The notes beneath the pieces were generated by a model. The model worked only from the letters and a program-made list of their open reading frames with translations. It did not search any database and was not told the DNA's origin. Shown piece after piece: positions 34,958-44,700 of a stretch of DNA of 64,000 bases. Numbering within the stretch: the stretch's first letter is position 1; every line of letters begins with the position of its first letter. The stretch is from Pyxidicoccus xibeiensis (GTDB taxonomy: Bacteria > Myxococcota > Myxococcia > Myxococcales > Myxococcaceae). A program made the translations under genes and the position numbers. Location: assembly GCF_024198175.1 (NCBI RefSeq), contig NZ_JAJVKV010000002.1:744001-808000 (forward strand), in the 5' to 3' direction.

Positions 34958-35875
34958 ATGAAGCCGGCCCTGGTGCTCGCCTCCTGCGTCGTCCTGCTCG
35001 GTGCCTGTCGTTCGCAGGCGCCGCGCTACCCGGTAGCGCCGGTGGAGGTCTCCGGCGCCACCCTGCGGGACAACGCCCTGCTGGGCCTCGCCCCGGAAGG
35101 GGTCGCCGAGCTGTTCACGGAGGCGCTCAAGGCCTCCGGCCGCTTCGAGTCGAAGGCGGAGAAGCCGCCTCGCGAGGCCCCCCGCCCCTGGCGCCTGACG
35201 CTGGACGTGCCCTTCACCCGTGAGGTGCTGAAGGACGGCGACCCGCGCAGCTTCGCCGAGGTGGGCGCCAACCTGGAGCTGGAGCGCTTCGGCGGGGACC
35301 TTCCCCAGCACTATGAAGTCGTGGGCCTGGGCGAGGCGCCGGTGCTGGAGGACACGCCCGCCGGGCGGCAGGCCGCCATGCGCGCGGCGCTGCAGAATGT
35401 GCTGCGCCAGGTGACGGACTCCGCGGTGCTGCAGCTCGCCGCGCTGGAGCGCACCGACGAGGCGCTCGTGCAGGACCTGCGGGCCGACGACTCGCGCATC
35501 CGCGAATTCGCACTGCGCACCCTGGCCGAGCGCCAGCACCCCGCCGCCGCGCCGCTGCTCATCGAGCGACTGAAGGAAGCCACCGACGCCGACGGCGTGC
35601 GGAAGACCATGGGCGCGCTGGTGGAGATGAAGGCGCGTGTCGCCGTGCCCGTGCTCATCGACCTGGCGCGGGGCCGCGACGTCGGCTTCGTGCAGGAAAT
35701 CGTCTTCGCCGTGGGCGAGATTGGCGGCCCGGAGGCGGAGGCGTACCTCTATACGGTGGCGCAGGGACACGACGCGCCCGCCGTCCAGGCCGCGGCACAG
35801 CAGGCGCTGGACACCCTCTACGCATCACGCAGGCCCCCAACCGCGGAGGCGCGTGGCCCGGACCACGCGGACTGA
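34958..35875 (+). CDS. lipoprotein with HEAT-like repeats
   Basis: Protein of 305 residues with a lipoprotein signal (LVLASCVVLLGAC). The first half is beta-rich, and residues from about 165 form paired helices of the HEAT/PBS type: RADDSRIREFALRTLAE, HPAAAPLLIERLKEA and FVQEIVFAVGEIGGPEAEAY. HEAT arrays bind partner proteins, so a periplasmic or outer membrane scaffold is likely. It lies 67 bases after the HARE-HTH gene and 7 bases before another lipoprotein gene in the same direction. Confidence 0.75.
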   Translation: MKPALVLASCVVLLGACRSQAPRYPVAPVEVSGATLRDNALLGLAPEGVAELFTEALKASGRFESKAEKPPREAPRPWRLTLDVPFTREVLKDGDPRSFAEVGANLELERFGGDLPQHYEVVGLGEAPVLEDTPAGRQAAMRAALQNVLRQVTDSAVLQLAALERTDEALVQDLRADDSRIREFALRTLAERQHPAAAPLLIERLKEATDADGVRKTMGALVEMKARVAVPVLIDLARGRDVGFVQEIVFAVGEIGGPEAEAYLYTVAQGHDAPAVQAAAQQALDTLYASRRPPTAEARGPDHAD

Positions 35876-35882
35876 CATCGAG

Positions 35883-36506
35883 ATGAAGCGTTCATTCGGC
35901 GTGGGCGGGGTGGCCGTGCTGGCCGCCCTGGTGCTGGGCAGTGGCTGCTCGAAGAATGTGGAGCCGGCCCCCGTGACACGGACTCCCAACGACGTGTCCG
36001 AGTACTACCCGCTCGCGGTGGGCAACCGCTGGAAGTACCGCATCAACGGCGCCGAGGACAAAACCGTCACCGTGGAGATCCTCCGCGAGGAGAACGGCTA
36101 CTTCCACGACAGCGGGAAGGGGCAGCTCGCGGTGGACGGCTACGGCCTGAGGGACGCCAAGCGCTACCTGCTGCGCGGGCCCGTCCAGGAGGGGCATGCG
36201 TGGACGAACGTGGTGTCCGTGTCGTCCACGGAGCGCTACCGCATCCTCAAGGCCGGGGTGCCCTGCGAGGCCCCCGCGGGCACCTTCCAGAACTGCGTCC
36301 AGGTGGAGGCGCGCAACCGCATCGACGCGGATGCCACGCTGGTCAACACCCAGACCTTCGCCTCCGGCGTGGGCATCGTCCGCATCGAGGTGGACGTGGA
36401 GGCCAAGGGCCAGCGCATCCCCCAGGCCCGGCTGGAGCTGACGGAATGGAAGCTCCGTTCCACCGGCGGCGCCGGGCAGGGTGGCGAGGCCCCTCCGGCC
36501 GGTTGA
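35883..36506 (+). CDS. predicted lipoprotein of unknown function
   Basis: Protein of 207 residues with a lipoprotein signal (GVAVLAALVLGSGCSK). The mature part is a compact beta-rich domain starting YYPLAVGNRWKYRINGAEDK, a pattern found in many small myxobacterial lipoproteins, with two cysteines (GVPCEAPAGTFQNCVQV) that could form a disulfide. The ATG at 35883 begins the signal sequence; the open frame further upstream runs through the previous gene. It likely forms an operon with the HEAT lipoprotein. No enzymatic motif is seen. Confidence 0.75.
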   Translation: MKRSFGVGGVAVLAALVLGSGCSKNVEPAPVTRTPNDVSEYYPLAVGNRWKYRINGAEDKTVTVEILREENGYFHDSGKGQLAVDGYGLRDAKRYLLRGPVQEGHAWTNVVSVSSTERYRILKAGVPCEAPAGTFQNCVQVEARNRIDADATLVNTQTFASGVGIVRIEVDVEAKGQRIPQARLELTEWKLRSTGGAGQGGEAPPAG

Positions 36507-36555
36507 AAGCCCGGCCGCCCCTCCGTACCCTGGAGGTCTCAGCCGAGGTGTTGCC

Positions 36556-37572
36556 ATGCCCGTCGAGTCGACCGAGCAGACGCAGGAGGAGCTCATCCTG
36601 GGCTTCCTCTCCGAGAGTGGCAGCGACTACACCTCCGGAGAGGCCCTCTCCGGAAAGCTGGGCCTGTCCCGTGCGGCCCTGTGGAAGCGCATGGAAGCGC
36701 TGCGCACCCAGGGCTACCGCATCGAGGCGGTGCCGTCCCGGGGCTACCGCCTGGTGAGCGTCCCGGACCGGCTCACCTCGCTGGAAGTGTCCCCGCTGCT
36801 CTCCACCCGTGAGCTGGGGCGTGCCATCCACCACCACGACTCGGTGGGCTCCACCAACGAGGTGGCCTTCCGGCTGGCCCAGGACGGCGCCGAGCACGGC
36901 GAGGTGGTGGTGGCCGAGCAGCAGACGGCCGGCAAGGGGCGCCGGGGCCGCGTCTGGGTGTCCCCGCCGGGCCTCAACCTGTACTTCTCCGCCATCCTCC
37001 GCCCGGAGCTGCCGCCGCAGCGCGCCCCGGAGCTGACGCTGGTGGCCGCCGTGGCGCTGGCGGAGACGCTGCGCGACTGGGGCACCGACGCCGCCATCAA
37101 GTGGCCCAACGACGTCCACCTCGACGGGCTCAAGGTGGCAGGCATCCTCACCGAGCTGTCGGCCGAGCCCGAGCGCGTCCACTTCGTCGTGGTCGGCGTG
37201 GGCGTCAACCTCAACTCGCGGACCGAGCACTTCCCCGAGGAGCTGCGGTCCATGGCCACCTCGCTGTCCCTGGCCACCGGCAAGCCCGTGCCCCGGGCGC
37301 GCTTCGCCGCCGCCCTCTGGACGCGGCTGGAGGAGTGGCTCGACAGGTACCTGGAGGACGGCTTCGACGCGGTGCGTGCACGCTGGAAGGCCCTGTCCTC
37401 CACGCTGGGGCAGGACGTGCTGGTGCGCACGGACCGGCAGGAGCTGCGAGGCGTGGCCGAGGACATCGACCCCTCCGGGGCGCTGCTGGTGCGGACGGTG
37501 GGGGGCTCGCTCGAGCGGGTGCTCGCGGGGGACGTGGAGCAGCTCCGGCCCCGGAAGCCGCGCGCCGGGTAG
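36556..37572 (+). CDS. birA: biotin-protein ligase / biotin operon repressor BirA
   Basis: Bifunctional class II biotin ligase of 338 residues. An N-terminal winged helix-turn-helix ([20 protein letters not shown], about 28-50) is followed by the catalytic domain: biotin-loop [37 protein letters not shown] and a C-terminal SH3-like domain. It makes biotinyl-5'-AMP and attaches biotin to carboxylase carriers; the DNA-binding domain allows repression of biotin genes. The ATG at 36556 follows a GAGGTG site. coaX follows 53 bases downstream, a pairing common in bacteria. Confidence 0.95.
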   Translation: MPVESTEQTQEELILGFLSESGSDYTSGEALSGKLGLSRAALWKRMEALRTQGYRIEAVPSRGYRLVSVPDRLTSLEVSPLLSTRELGRAIHHHDSVGSTNEVAFRLAQDGAEHGEVVVAEQQTAGKGRRGRVWVSPPGLNLYFSAILRPELPPQRAPELTLVAAVALAETLRDWGTDAAIKWPNDVHLDGLKVAGILTELSAEPERVHFVVVGVGVNLNSRTEHFPEELRSMATSLSLATGKPVPRARFAAALWTRLEEWLDRYLEDGFDAVRARWKALSSTLGQDVLVRTDRQELRGVAEDIDPSGALLVRTVGGSLERVLAGDVEQLRPRKPRAG

Positions 37573-37625
37573 GAGCGGGGTGTGAAGCCCGTGGACGCGG
37601 TCTTCGCGCTAGAGTGCGCGGCGTG

Positions 37626-38396
37626 ATGCTCCTGGCCATCGACGTTGGCAATACCAACACCGTCCTTGGGGTGTTCGAGGGCAAGCGCCTGCTGGACCAC
37701 TGGCGCGTGGAGACGAGCACCCGACGCACCTCGGACGAGTACGGCATCCTGGTGCGCCAGCTCTTCGTCCACAGCGGCGTGGACGCGGCGAAGGTGTCCG
37801 CGGTGGTGGTGTCCAGCGTGGTGCCGCCGCTCCAGTTCAACCTGGAGAAGATGAGCGAGCGCTACTTCCGCACGCGCCCCATGTTCGTCGGGCCGGGCGT
37901 GAAGACGGGCATGCCCATCCTCTACGACAACCCGCGCGAGGTGGGCGCCGACCGCATCGTCAACGCGGTGTCCGCCTACGAGAAGCACCACTCGGGCGTC
38001 ATCGTCGTGGACTTCGGCACCGCGACGACGTTCGACGCCGTCTCGCCGAAGGGCGAGTACCTGGGGGGCGCCATCTGCCCCGGCATCAACATCGCCATGG
38101 AGGCCCTGTTCCAGAATGCCTCCAAGCTGCCGCGCGTGGAGTTCGCGCGGCCCCCGCACGTCGTCGGCCGCAACACGGTGCACTCCATCCAGTCCGGCCT
38201 CGTCTACGGCTACGTGGGACTGGTGGACGGCATCTGCGACCGCATGCGCGCGGACCTGGGTTTCCCGGTGCGCGTCGTCGCCACCGGAGGACTGGCCGCG
38301 CTCGTCGCGAGCGAGTCCAGGGCCATCCACGAGGTGGACGAGTTCCTCACGCTCGAGGGCCTGAGAATCATCTACGGAAGGAATCACGCATCATGA
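37626..38396 (+). CDS. coaX: type III pantothenate kinase
   Basis: First enzyme of coenzyme A synthesis, phosphorylating pantothenate; 256 residues of the ASKHA superfamily. Motifs are [13 protein letters not shown] (phosphate 1), [26 protein letters not shown] (phosphate 2) and [11 protein letters not shown] (adenosine). Type III enzymes are insensitive to CoA feedback. The stop overlaps the ATG of the next gene (ATGA), so the helical-repeat protein is coupled to it. A GTG directly before the ATG could also serve as start. Confidence 0.95.
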   Translation: MLLAIDVGNTNTVLGVFEGKRLLDHWRVETSTRRTSDEYGILVRQLFVHSGVDAAKVSAVVVSSVVPPLQFNLEKMSERYFRTRPMFVGPGVKTGMPILYDNPREVGADRIVNAVSAYEKHHSGVIVVDFGTATTFDAVSPKGEYLGGAICPGINIAMEALFQNASKLPRVEFARPPHVVGRNTVHSIQSGLVYGYVGLVDGICDRMRADLGFPVRVVATGGLAALVASESRAIHEVDEFLTLEGLRIIYGRNHAS

Positions 38397-39526
38397 CCAC
38401 CGCCGCCCCCAACAACGTCCCGGCGCCGCCTCCCGGCTGCCCCTTCAACGCGGAGTTCCTGCCGCCCAACCTGCGCAAGCACGTGGACCCGGCCGCGCCG
38501 GTGCCGCTGCGGATGATGGCGGCCAAGTCGCTGGTGCCGCTCAGCCCGTCCGACATGCTCGGCGCGCTGTTCATGCTCACCTTCGACCCGGACGCGGCGG
38601 TGCGCGAGACGGCGGCGAAGACGGCCGCGGGCCTTCCGGACAAGATTCTCGGCTCCGCCGTGCGCGACGAGGAGGTGCAGCCACCCGTGCTGGGCTTCTT
38701 CCTGGGCCTGCTCAAGGGCAAGGAGGCCTACGCGGAGATGCTGGTCCTCAACGCCAGCACCCCGGACGAGGCCGTCGCGGACGTCGCGAAGGACTGCAGC
38801 GGGAAGCTGGCGGAGACCATCGGTCAGAACCAGCTCCGCCTGCTGCGCCACGAGGAGATCCTCCGCAACCTGTGCGCCAACCCCAACGTCCCGGTGACGC
38901 TGACCGACAGCGTCTGCGACTTCGCGGTGCGCAGCGGGCTCATCATGGCGGACGTGCCGCAGATGCAGACGGCGCGCGTGCGCGTCTTCGGCCCGCAGGC
39001 CGCGGCGGCTCCGCCGGACCCGGGCCCCACCGCCGAGCAGGTCCTCCAGGAGTTCCAGGAGGCCGCGGAGGAGGGCGCCGCGCCGATGGAGGAGGGCAAG
39101 CGCCTGACGCTCTCCCAGCGCATCATGAAGATGTCCATCGCGGAGAAGATCAAGCTGGCCACGCTGGGCAACAAGGAGGCCCGTGGCGCGCTCATCCGCG
39201 AGACGAACAAGCTGGTGGCGGTGGCCGTCATCCGCAGCCCGCGCATCACCGACGGCGAGGTGCTGTCCTGCGCGGCCAACAAGGCGATGATGGATGACGT
39301 GCTGCGCGTCATCTACAACAACCGCGAGTGGACGAAGAACCAGAAGGTGAAGCTCGCGCTGGTGAAGAACCCCAAGGTGCCGCTCACCGTCACCATGCGG
39401 TTCCTCAACACGTTCCGCGACGCCGAGCTGAAGGACCTCAGCCGCGACAAGAACGTGCCCGCCGCCGTGCAGTCCTTCGCGAAGAAGCTGCACGAGAAGA
39501 AGACCGCCCCGAAGAAGCAGGAGTAG
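38393..39526 (+). CDS. helical-repeat protein (HEAT/DUF2336-like) coupled to coaX
   Basis: Cytoplasmic protein of 377 residues, nearly all helix. Repeated units with the pattern of HEAT or leucine-rich-variant repeats are visible, for example [40 protein letters not shown] and [18 protein letters not shown]. An Ala/Pro linker (about 200-220) separates two repeat blocks and a Lys-rich tail ends it. No enzyme motif is visible; a protein-binding scaffold is likely. It overlaps coaX by 4 bases and is convergent with frzS across a strong hairpin. I know no experimental role for it. Confidence 0.75.
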   Translation: MTTAAPNNVPAPPPGCPFNAEFLPPNLRKHVDPAAPVPLRMMAAKSLVPLSPSDMLGALFMLTFDPDAAVRETAAKTAAGLPDKILGSAVRDEEVQPPVLGFFLGLLKGKEAYAEMLVLNASTPDEAVADVAKDCSGKLAETIGQNQLRLLRHEEILRNLCANPNVPVTLTDSVCDFAVRSGLIMADVPQMQTARVRVFGPQAAAAPPDPGPTAEQVLQEFQEAAEEGAAPMEEGKRLTLSQRIMKMSIAEKIKLATLGNKEARGALIRETNKLVAVAVIRSPRITDGEVLSCAANKAMMDDVLRVIYNNREWTKNQKVKLALVKNPKVPLTVTMRFLNTFRDAELKDLSRDKNVPAAVQSFAKKLHEKKTAPKKQE

Positions 39527-39539
39527 CGGCGGGGGGAGT

Positions 39540-39571
39540 GCCCCGGGCTCCCGCCTCAGGCGGCCCGGGGC
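39540..39571. terminator. strong bidirectional hairpin between the repeat-protein gene and frzS
   Basis: GCCCCGGGC (39540-39548) pairs with GCCCGGGGC (39563-39571); inside it CGCC-TCA-GGCG extends the stem after a 3-base bulge. It sits between two convergent stop codons and is suited to end both transcripts. Confidence 0.65.
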
Positions 39572-39581
39572 GGGGTGTGAC

Positions 39582-41348
39582 TCAGGCCGCGGCCTCGTCC
39601 GCGTCGTCCACCACGGCGGAGGCGGGCTCGTCGAGCAGCTGCTGGGCGATGGCGATGGCCTTCTTCGTCTTCTCGCGCAGCTTCTCGTCGTTCTTGATGC
39701 GCGCGTAGAGCTTCGTCACGCGCTCCTCGTTCCGGACGGCCGCGGCCTCCAGCTCGCCAATGCGCTTGCGCAGCTCGTCGGCCTCGTCGGCCGCGCGGGT
39801 GCTCTGCTCGGACAGCTCCGTCTGGGCCTGCTCGAGCTGGGCGCGCAGCGCCTCGGCGTCGCGCTGGGCGGAGTCCACCTGGGCGCGCAGCGCCTCGGCC
39901 TCCTCCTGGGCGGCCTGCACGTCCGCCTCGAGCTGACCGGTACGGCCACGCAGCTCCTCCAGCTCCGCGCTGTACGCCTGCGCCTGGGACTGGTGCTGGT
40001 CCAGCTCCGCCTGGAGCGCGGACAGCTGCGCGGTGGCGCCGCGCGCCTCCTCCTTGGCGGTGGCGAGCTGCTGGTCCACGCGCTTGCGCTCCGCGGCCAG
40101 CGTGTCCGCCTTGGACGTCAGCGTCTTGATCTGCGCGTCGCGGCGGGCAATCTCGGACTCGGCCGTGCTGGACTTCTGCTCCAGCTCCAGGTGCTGGTCC
40201 TTGAGCTCGACGATCTCCTGGTCCTTCTGGTTCAGCTCCGTCTTGAGGCGGAGGATCTCCTTGTCCCGCTTGTTGACGGCGTCACGCAGGGCGAAGGTGT
40301 CCTTGTCGTTCTTCCCGGTCGCCGCGCGTGCCGTCTCCAGCTCGGTGGCCTTGCTCTCCAGCTCGGCCTCCAGCTCGCGCACGCGGTCGTCGGCCTGGCT
40401 GGCCACGCCGCGCGAGTCCTCCAGCGACGCCTGCAGCTCGGCCACCTTCGCGCGCAGGTTGCGCAGCTCGGCGGCATCCGCGGCGGACGTGACAGGGGCC
40501 GCGGGGGCCGTCGCCGGCGCCGTGGTGCGCGCGGGCGGCATGACGGCGCGGGGCGGCGTGACGGCGCGGGGCGCGGGCTCCGGGGCCTTCACGGGCTCCA
40601 GAGGCTTCACCGGCTCCGGAGGCTTCACCGGCGCGGGGGCGGGCATGAAGCCCACCACCGTCTTCTCCGAGTCATCCAGCGAGTCCAGCGCGTCGTCCGC
40701 GTCCGTGCCCAGCGAGTCCAGCGAGGCGAAGTCCTCCTCGACGCCCTCCACCACCGCGTCGGGCGGAGCGACGACGGGCTCCTCCTCGATGGCGGGCTCG
40801 CTCTCCGGCGCGGACATGTCGCTGAAGGCGGCGTCGAGGTCCAGCTCCTCGCCCTGCACCGCGGCCTCCTCGCCGGTGTCGACGGAGATCTCCTCACCGA
40901 AGTCCGCCGTCATCGGCTCGTCGCCGAGCGCGTCCAGCGTGAGGCTCTCGTCCACCACGTCCTCGGTGGCGGATAACTCCGGGAAGCCGATGAGCGCGCC
41001 CACGCGCTCCACCAGCAGCGCGGCATCCACCGGCTTGGCGACGTACTCGTCCGCGTGCGCCTTCAGCTTGCGGTGCTGCGCGAAGCCGTCCGGGTTGCCG
41101 ATGATGACGATGGGGACGTTCTTGAGGTCGTCGTCCTTCTTCAGCTTGCCGCAGATGAGGTACCCGTTCTGCCCGGCGGACAGGTCCACCGCGAGCACCA
41201 CGAGGTCCGGCCGGTCGCGACGGATCTGCTCCACGCTGCCCTTGCCGTCGGTGGTCTCGTCCACCGTGAAGCCCCGGCCCTCGAGGGCCTGGCGCAGGGA
41301 GGCGGAGAGGGCGGTGTCGCTTTCGACGATCAGGATTTTCTTCGACAT
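39582..41348 (-). CDS. frzS: FrzS, polar social-motility protein
   Basis: Protein of 588 residues closely matching M. xanthus FrzS in the N-terminal receiver (MSKKILIVESDTALSASL; Asp55 in VVLAVDLSAGQNGY). As in FrzS, the position of the conserved Thr/Ser is changed (VIIGNPDG), making an atypical receiver that does not need phosphorylation. An acidic/Pro/Ala linker (about 130-295) leads to a very long coiled coil (about 300-570). FrzS gathers at the leading cell pole and moves to the other pole on reversal, supporting type-IV-pilus motility. It lies downstream of the rpoE1/anti-sigma pair on the same strand, 195 bases apart. Confidence 0.95.
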   Translation of the reverse strand: MSKKILIVESDTALSASLRQALEGRGFTVDETTDGKGSVEQIRRDRPDLVVLAVDLSAGQNGYLICGKLKKDDDLKNVPIVIIGNPDGFAQHRKLKAHADEYVAKPVDAALLVERVGALIGFPELSATEDVVDESLTLDALGDEPMTADFGEEISVDTGEEAAVQGEELDLDAAFSDMSAPESEPAIEEEPVVAPPDAVVEGVEEDFASLDSLGTDADDALDSLDDSEKTVVGFMPAPAPVKPPEPVKPLEPVKAPEPAPRAVTPPRAVMPPARTTAPATAPAAPVTSAADAAELRNLRAKVAELQASLEDSRGVASQADDRVRELEAELESKATELETARAATGKNDKDTFALRDAVNKRDKEILRLKTELNQKDQEIVELKDQHLELEQKSSTAESEIARRDAQIKTLTSKADTLAAERKRVDQQLATAKEEARGATAQLSALQAELDQHQSQAQAYSAELEELRGRTGQLEADVQAAQEEAEALRAQVDSAQRDAEALRAQLEQAQTELSEQSTRAADEADELRKRIGELEAAAVRNEERVTKLYARIKNDEKLREKTKKAIAIAQQLLDEPASAVVDDADEAAA

Positions 41349-41482
41349 GGAGGGACGGCCCGTCCTGGAAGTGCGGTGCGCGCGGGTGCGCCACACAGGC
41401 GGCGGCGCGCAAGGGAAAATACGCTGTCGAGGCTATCGGCCATGCACGGGACCGTCAATGTTCGGACCGGACGGAATCCCGG

Positions 41483-41501
41483 CTGCCCGGCGGGCGGGCA
41501 G
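41483..41501 (-). terminator. hairpin between anti-sigma gene and frzS
   Basis: CTGCCCG-N5-CGGGCAG, 43 bases beyond the anti-sigma stop. It probably separates the sigma/anti-sigma transcript from frzS, which then needs its own promoter in the remaining 130 bases. Confidence 0.4.
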
Positions 41502-41543
41502 GCGTCAGGCAGCAGACGTTTCTCGACGTCGCGGAGGGCGGCG

Positions 41544-42449
41544 CTACCGGGAGTAGGTCGCCGGTGCGACGGAGAAGGGGCGGCTCTGCTGCGGGCGTGA
41601 GGCGGGCGGATGCGAGAAGAGCGGCTCCTCGGTCTCCACCGGCGGCTGCTTCTGGGCGAGCGTCGCGCCGCTGTCGCGCGCGGCGAGCATCCGGCGGATG
41701 TCGTCCTCGTCCATGTCCGTCACCATCTCGTAGACGATTTCGTCCTTCGCGTCCCGCCAGGTGACGACGTTGAAGCCCTCGGTGGGCGCCACCTCCACCG
41801 CCTCCAGCGGCTGGACGCTGGGCCCCGGCTCTCCGTCGGGGAGCACGAAGACGCCGAGGCGGCGGCCCGGCTCTCCCTCGTGCCGCGGCAGCGTCTCGTA
41901 GCTGATGTACGCGACCTCCCGGCCATTGAGGATGGACAGGCGCCCGCCCAGGGGCTTGGCGTTGGGCAGCTGGGGCAGGGTGACGCGGCGGTCCACCTTG
42001 CTCTGCACCCACTCGGCCATCTGCTCGGGGGAGCTGTCCTTCGCGTCGAAGTCGAAGGGCATCCCGACAATCTTGCTGTGGTGCTTCACCACCTCGCGCC
42101 GCGCGGAGCGCTCGCGCTGCTCGGACTGGTACGCCACCCAGCCGCCGCCCACCGTCACCACCACCAGGGCCATGGCCCCCGCGCGCAGCCACACGCCGTA
42201 CTGGGCGCGGCGCTGCTCGCGGTGGAGCCCCATCTGGATGCCGGCGCGCAGGGACGCGGGAGCCCGCATCCCCTGCACGGAGTGGCGCGCGGCACGCCGC
42301 AGCGCCTGCTGCATGTGCCTCTCCTCCTCGACGCGGCGCTGACAGTCAGCGCACCCGGAGAGGTGGGTTTCGAGATCCATCCGCTCCTCGGGCTGGAATT
42401 CACCGTCGAGGTACGGATAGAGCAGCCGATCGAGTTCCTGGCAGGTCAT
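41544..42449 (-). CDS. zinc-finger (ZAS-type) anti-sigma factor for the RpoE1-like sigma
   Basis: Membrane protein of 301 residues. The N-terminal anti-sigma domain (1-60) contains the HxxxCxxC zinc motif in ETHLSGCADCQRRV; a single membrane helix (AGAMALVVVTVGGGWVAYQ, about 90-110) follows, then a periplasmic sensor domain of about 190 residues ending in a Pro/Gln-rich tail. This is the standard membrane-bound ECF anti-sigma design: it holds the sigma factor until an envelope signal releases it. It starts 23 bases after the sigma stop on the same strand, so the pair is cotranscribed. Confidence 0.9.
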   Translation of the reverse strand: MTCQELDRLLYPYLDGEFQPEERMDLETHLSGCADCQRRVEEERHMQQALRRAARHSVQGMRAPASLRAGIQMGLHREQRRAQYGVWLRAGAMALVVVTVGGGWVAYQSEQRERSARREVVKHHSKIVGMPFDFDAKDSSPEQMAEWVQSKVDRRVTLPQLPNAKPLGGRLSILNGREVAYISYETLPRHEGEPGRRLGVFVLPDGEPGPSVQPLEAVEVAPTEGFNVVTWRDAKDEIVYEMVTDMDEDDIRRMLAARDSGATLAQKQPPVETEEPLFSHPPASRPQQSRPFSVAPATYSR

Positions 42450-42472
42450 GTGGGCGCGGGAGGAACCTGTTT

Positions 42473-43114
42473 CTACCCCGTCTTCTTCCTGCGTCGATAC
42501 TCTTCGAGGTCTGCGGGGGCAGGGACGGGGTCACCATCATGCCGGAAAACACCCTGGCCCTGCGCATAGTCCCGAAGGTTCTTCTGCAGCAACTTCCGGC
42601 CACGGAACAGTCGGCTCATCACCGTGCCCACGGGGCACTCGAGAATCTCGGCGATCTCCTTGTAGGAGAACTCCTGCAGGTCCGCGAGGATGACCACCAG
42701 CCGGAAGTCGATGGGCAGCGAGTCGATGGCCCGCAGCACGTCGTCCGACAGGAGCCGGTCGAAGAAGTACTGCTCCGGGTTGGCCGCGAAGTCCGTCGCG
42801 TCCCGGCTCACGAAGCGCTCATGCACCGCCTCGCGCTCCACGCCCTCCACCACCGTGCGCTCCTTCACCTTGCGGCGGTAGCGGTTGATGAAGGTGTTCG
42901 TGAGGATCTTGAAGAGCCAGGCCTTGATGTTGGTGCCCCGCTCGAACTTGTCGAAGAAGCGGTAGGCCCGCATGCAGGTGTCCTGCACGAGGTCCTCCGC
43001 GTCGCGCTCATTCTTCGTCAGCCGCAGGGCCGCGGAATAGAGCGGGTCCAGGTGGGCCAGCGCCAGCTCTTCGAATTCCTGCTTCGTTCGGTTGGGTTGC
43101 CTGAAGTCCAACAT
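42473..43114 (-). CDS. rpoE1: ECF sigma factor, RpoE1-like
   Basis: Sigma-70 family protein of 213 residues. Region 2 has [20 protein letters not shown] and the -10 binding segment [19 protein letters not shown]-like [20 protein letters not shown]; region 4 has [19 protein letters not shown] and [13 protein letters not shown]. An ECF gene next to frz, with its anti-sigma, corresponds to rpoE1 of M. xanthus, which was reported to affect motility behaviour. The ATG at 43114 is preferred because GGAAGGCGGGAC precedes it. The symbol rests on locus context and family, not on an alignment. Confidence 0.85.
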   Translation of the reverse strand: MLDFRQPNRTKQEFEELALAHLDPLYSAALRLTKNERDAEDLVQDTCMRAYRFFDKFERGTNIKAWLFKILTNTFINRYRRKVKERTVVEGVEREAVHERFVSRDATDFAANPEQYFFDRLLSDDVLRAIDSLPIDFRLVVILADLQEFSYKEIAEILECPVGTVMSRLFRGRKLLQKNLRDYAQGQGVFRHDGDPVPAPADLEEYRRRKKTG

Positions 43115-43288
43115 GTCCCGCCTTCCAAGGGCCCGAAACAATTGGGGAATGAGTTGTCGCCTGCCCATCAATGTATGCACGGGAACAGAAGCAGCAACAG
43201 CACCATCCCAACATCACCCGTCCGCACGCCCGCTTCGGGAACACCAGACGCCGGCCGGAAGAACTTATTCCCCAGGATAGATAACGAA

Positions 43289-43323
43289 GGGGGAGGCCGG
43301 ATGTCGCCATCCGAACCTCCCCC
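43289..43323 (-). terminator. intrinsic terminator after alanine dehydrogenase gene
   Basis: A two-level hairpin: GGGGGAGG (43289-43296) with CCTCCCCC (43316-43323), and inside it CGGATG-TCGC-CATCCG. On the minus strand a T-rich stretch (TTCGTTATCTATCC) follows. It lies 34 bases beyond the ald stop and upstream of rpoE1. Confidence 0.7.
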
Positions 43324-43356
43324 GCCGGGTGCTGCCTGGATGCCTGCCTGGTGGGC

Positions 43357-44484
43357 CTACTTGCGGCCGGCGAGCGCGTCCGTCAGCGGCACGTACTCGT
43401 AGCCCATGTCCTTGGCGACGGCCTCGTAGGTGATGTGGCCGTTGTAGGTGTTGATGGCACGGGCAAGGGCCTTGTCCGACTTGATGGCCTCCACCAGGCC
43501 CATGTCGGCGATCTTCCGCGCGTAGGGGCGGGTGGTGTTGGTGAGGGCGTAGGTGGACGTCTGGGGCACCGCGCCGGGCATGTTGGCCACGCAGTAGTGG
43601 ACCACGCCGTGGACGACGAAGGTCGGGTTGTCGTGGGTGGTGGGCTTGCAGGTCTCGATGCAGCCGCCCTGGTCCACCGCGACGTCGACGACGACGGAGC
43701 CGGGGCTCATCTCGGCGATGAGGGCCTCGGAGACGAGCTTGGGGGCCTTGCCACCGGGGATGAGCACGCCGCCGACCACGAGGTCCGACTCACGCACGGA
43801 CTTGGCGATGCTCTCCGTGTCCGACGCCAGCACGCTGGTGCGGCCGAGGAACACGTCGTCCAGGTAGGTGAGGCGCTCCAGGTTGACGTCGAGGATGGTG
43901 ACCTCGGCGCCCATGCCCACCGCCACCTTGGCGGCGCACAGACCGACGACGCCACCGCCGATGACCGTCACGCGGCCGCGGCGCACGCCGGGCACGCCGC
44001 CCAGGAGGATGCCCTTGCCACCGTGGGCCTTCTCCAGGCACGCGGCGCCCACCTGGATGGCCATCTTTCCGGCCACCTCGGACATGGGCTTGAGCAGGGG
44101 CAGGCTGCCGTCGTCGAGCTGCAGCGTCTCGTACGCGACGGCCGTCGCCTTCTTCTTGATGAGCGTCTTGGTCAGCTCGGGGTCCACGCCCGCCAGGTGG
44201 AAGTACGTGTAGATGATCTGGCCGGGCTGCATGCGCTCGTACTCGGGCGCGATGGGCTCCTTGACCTTGACGACCATCTCCGCGCGCTTCCAGACCTCGT
44301 CCGCGGTGGCGATGATCTGCGCGCCAACGCGCTGGTACTCGGAGTCGGGGATGCCGGAGCCGATGCCAGCGTTCGTCTCGACCAGCACCGTGTGGCCCGC
44401 GCTCGTGAGCGCGCGCACGCCCGCGGGGACCATGCCGACGCGGTACTCACGGGTTTTGATCTCTTTGGGAACTCCGACGATCAC
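43357..44484 (-). CDS. ald: alanine dehydrogenase
   Basis: NAD-dependent enzyme of 375 residues interconverting L-alanine and pyruvate plus ammonia. Family motifs: [18 protein letters not shown] at the N-terminus, Lys and His of the active site in [12 protein letters not shown] and YTYFHLAGV, the dinucleotide fold [20 protein letters not shown], and [15 protein letters not shown]. The start is GTG at 44484, preceded by GGAGG at good spacing. It is a single-gene unit with its own terminator. Alanine catabolism fits the amino-acid diet of myxobacteria. Confidence 0.95.
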   Translation of the reverse strand: MIVGVPKEIKTREYRVGMVPAGVRALTSAGHTVLVETNAGIGSGIPDSEYQRVGAQIIATADEVWKRAEMVVKVKEPIAPEYERMQPGQIIYTYFHLAGVDPELTKTLIKKKATAVAYETLQLDDGSLPLLKPMSEVAGKMAIQVGAACLEKAHGGKGILLGGVPGVRRGRVTVIGGGVVGLCAAKVAVGMGAEVTILDVNLERLTYLDDVFLGRTSVLASDTESIAKSVRESDLVVGGVLIPGGKAPKLVSEALIAEMSPGSVVVDVAVDQGGCIETCKPTTHDNPTFVVHGVVHYCVANMPGAVPQTSTYALTNTTRPYARKIADMGLVEAIKSDKALARAINTYNGHITYEAVAKDMGYEYVPLTDALAGRK

Positions 44485-44700
44485 GACTGCCTCCAGGGGG
44501 AACGTCCCGCTCTGGGACGTAAAAAGCGCGCGGACCCTATCCAAAACCCCGGGGGAATCAAGGCGCCGCTGGAAGCCCCGCGCATGCCTCCGGTGAGACG
44601 GACTGGGCCTCGCAAATGACGCGTGGCGTTGGACGCAATGCGGCTCAAGGGGCGCGGTTCGGCGTCGAAGAGAAGCGGGGTGGATGGTAGTTAACGGGGC

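Noticed and set aside
40033-41556. 507-residue Ser-rich frame on the plus strand opposite frzS
   Set aside because: It is the complement of the FrzS coiled coil; the minus strand encodes a recognisable receiver and coiled coil.
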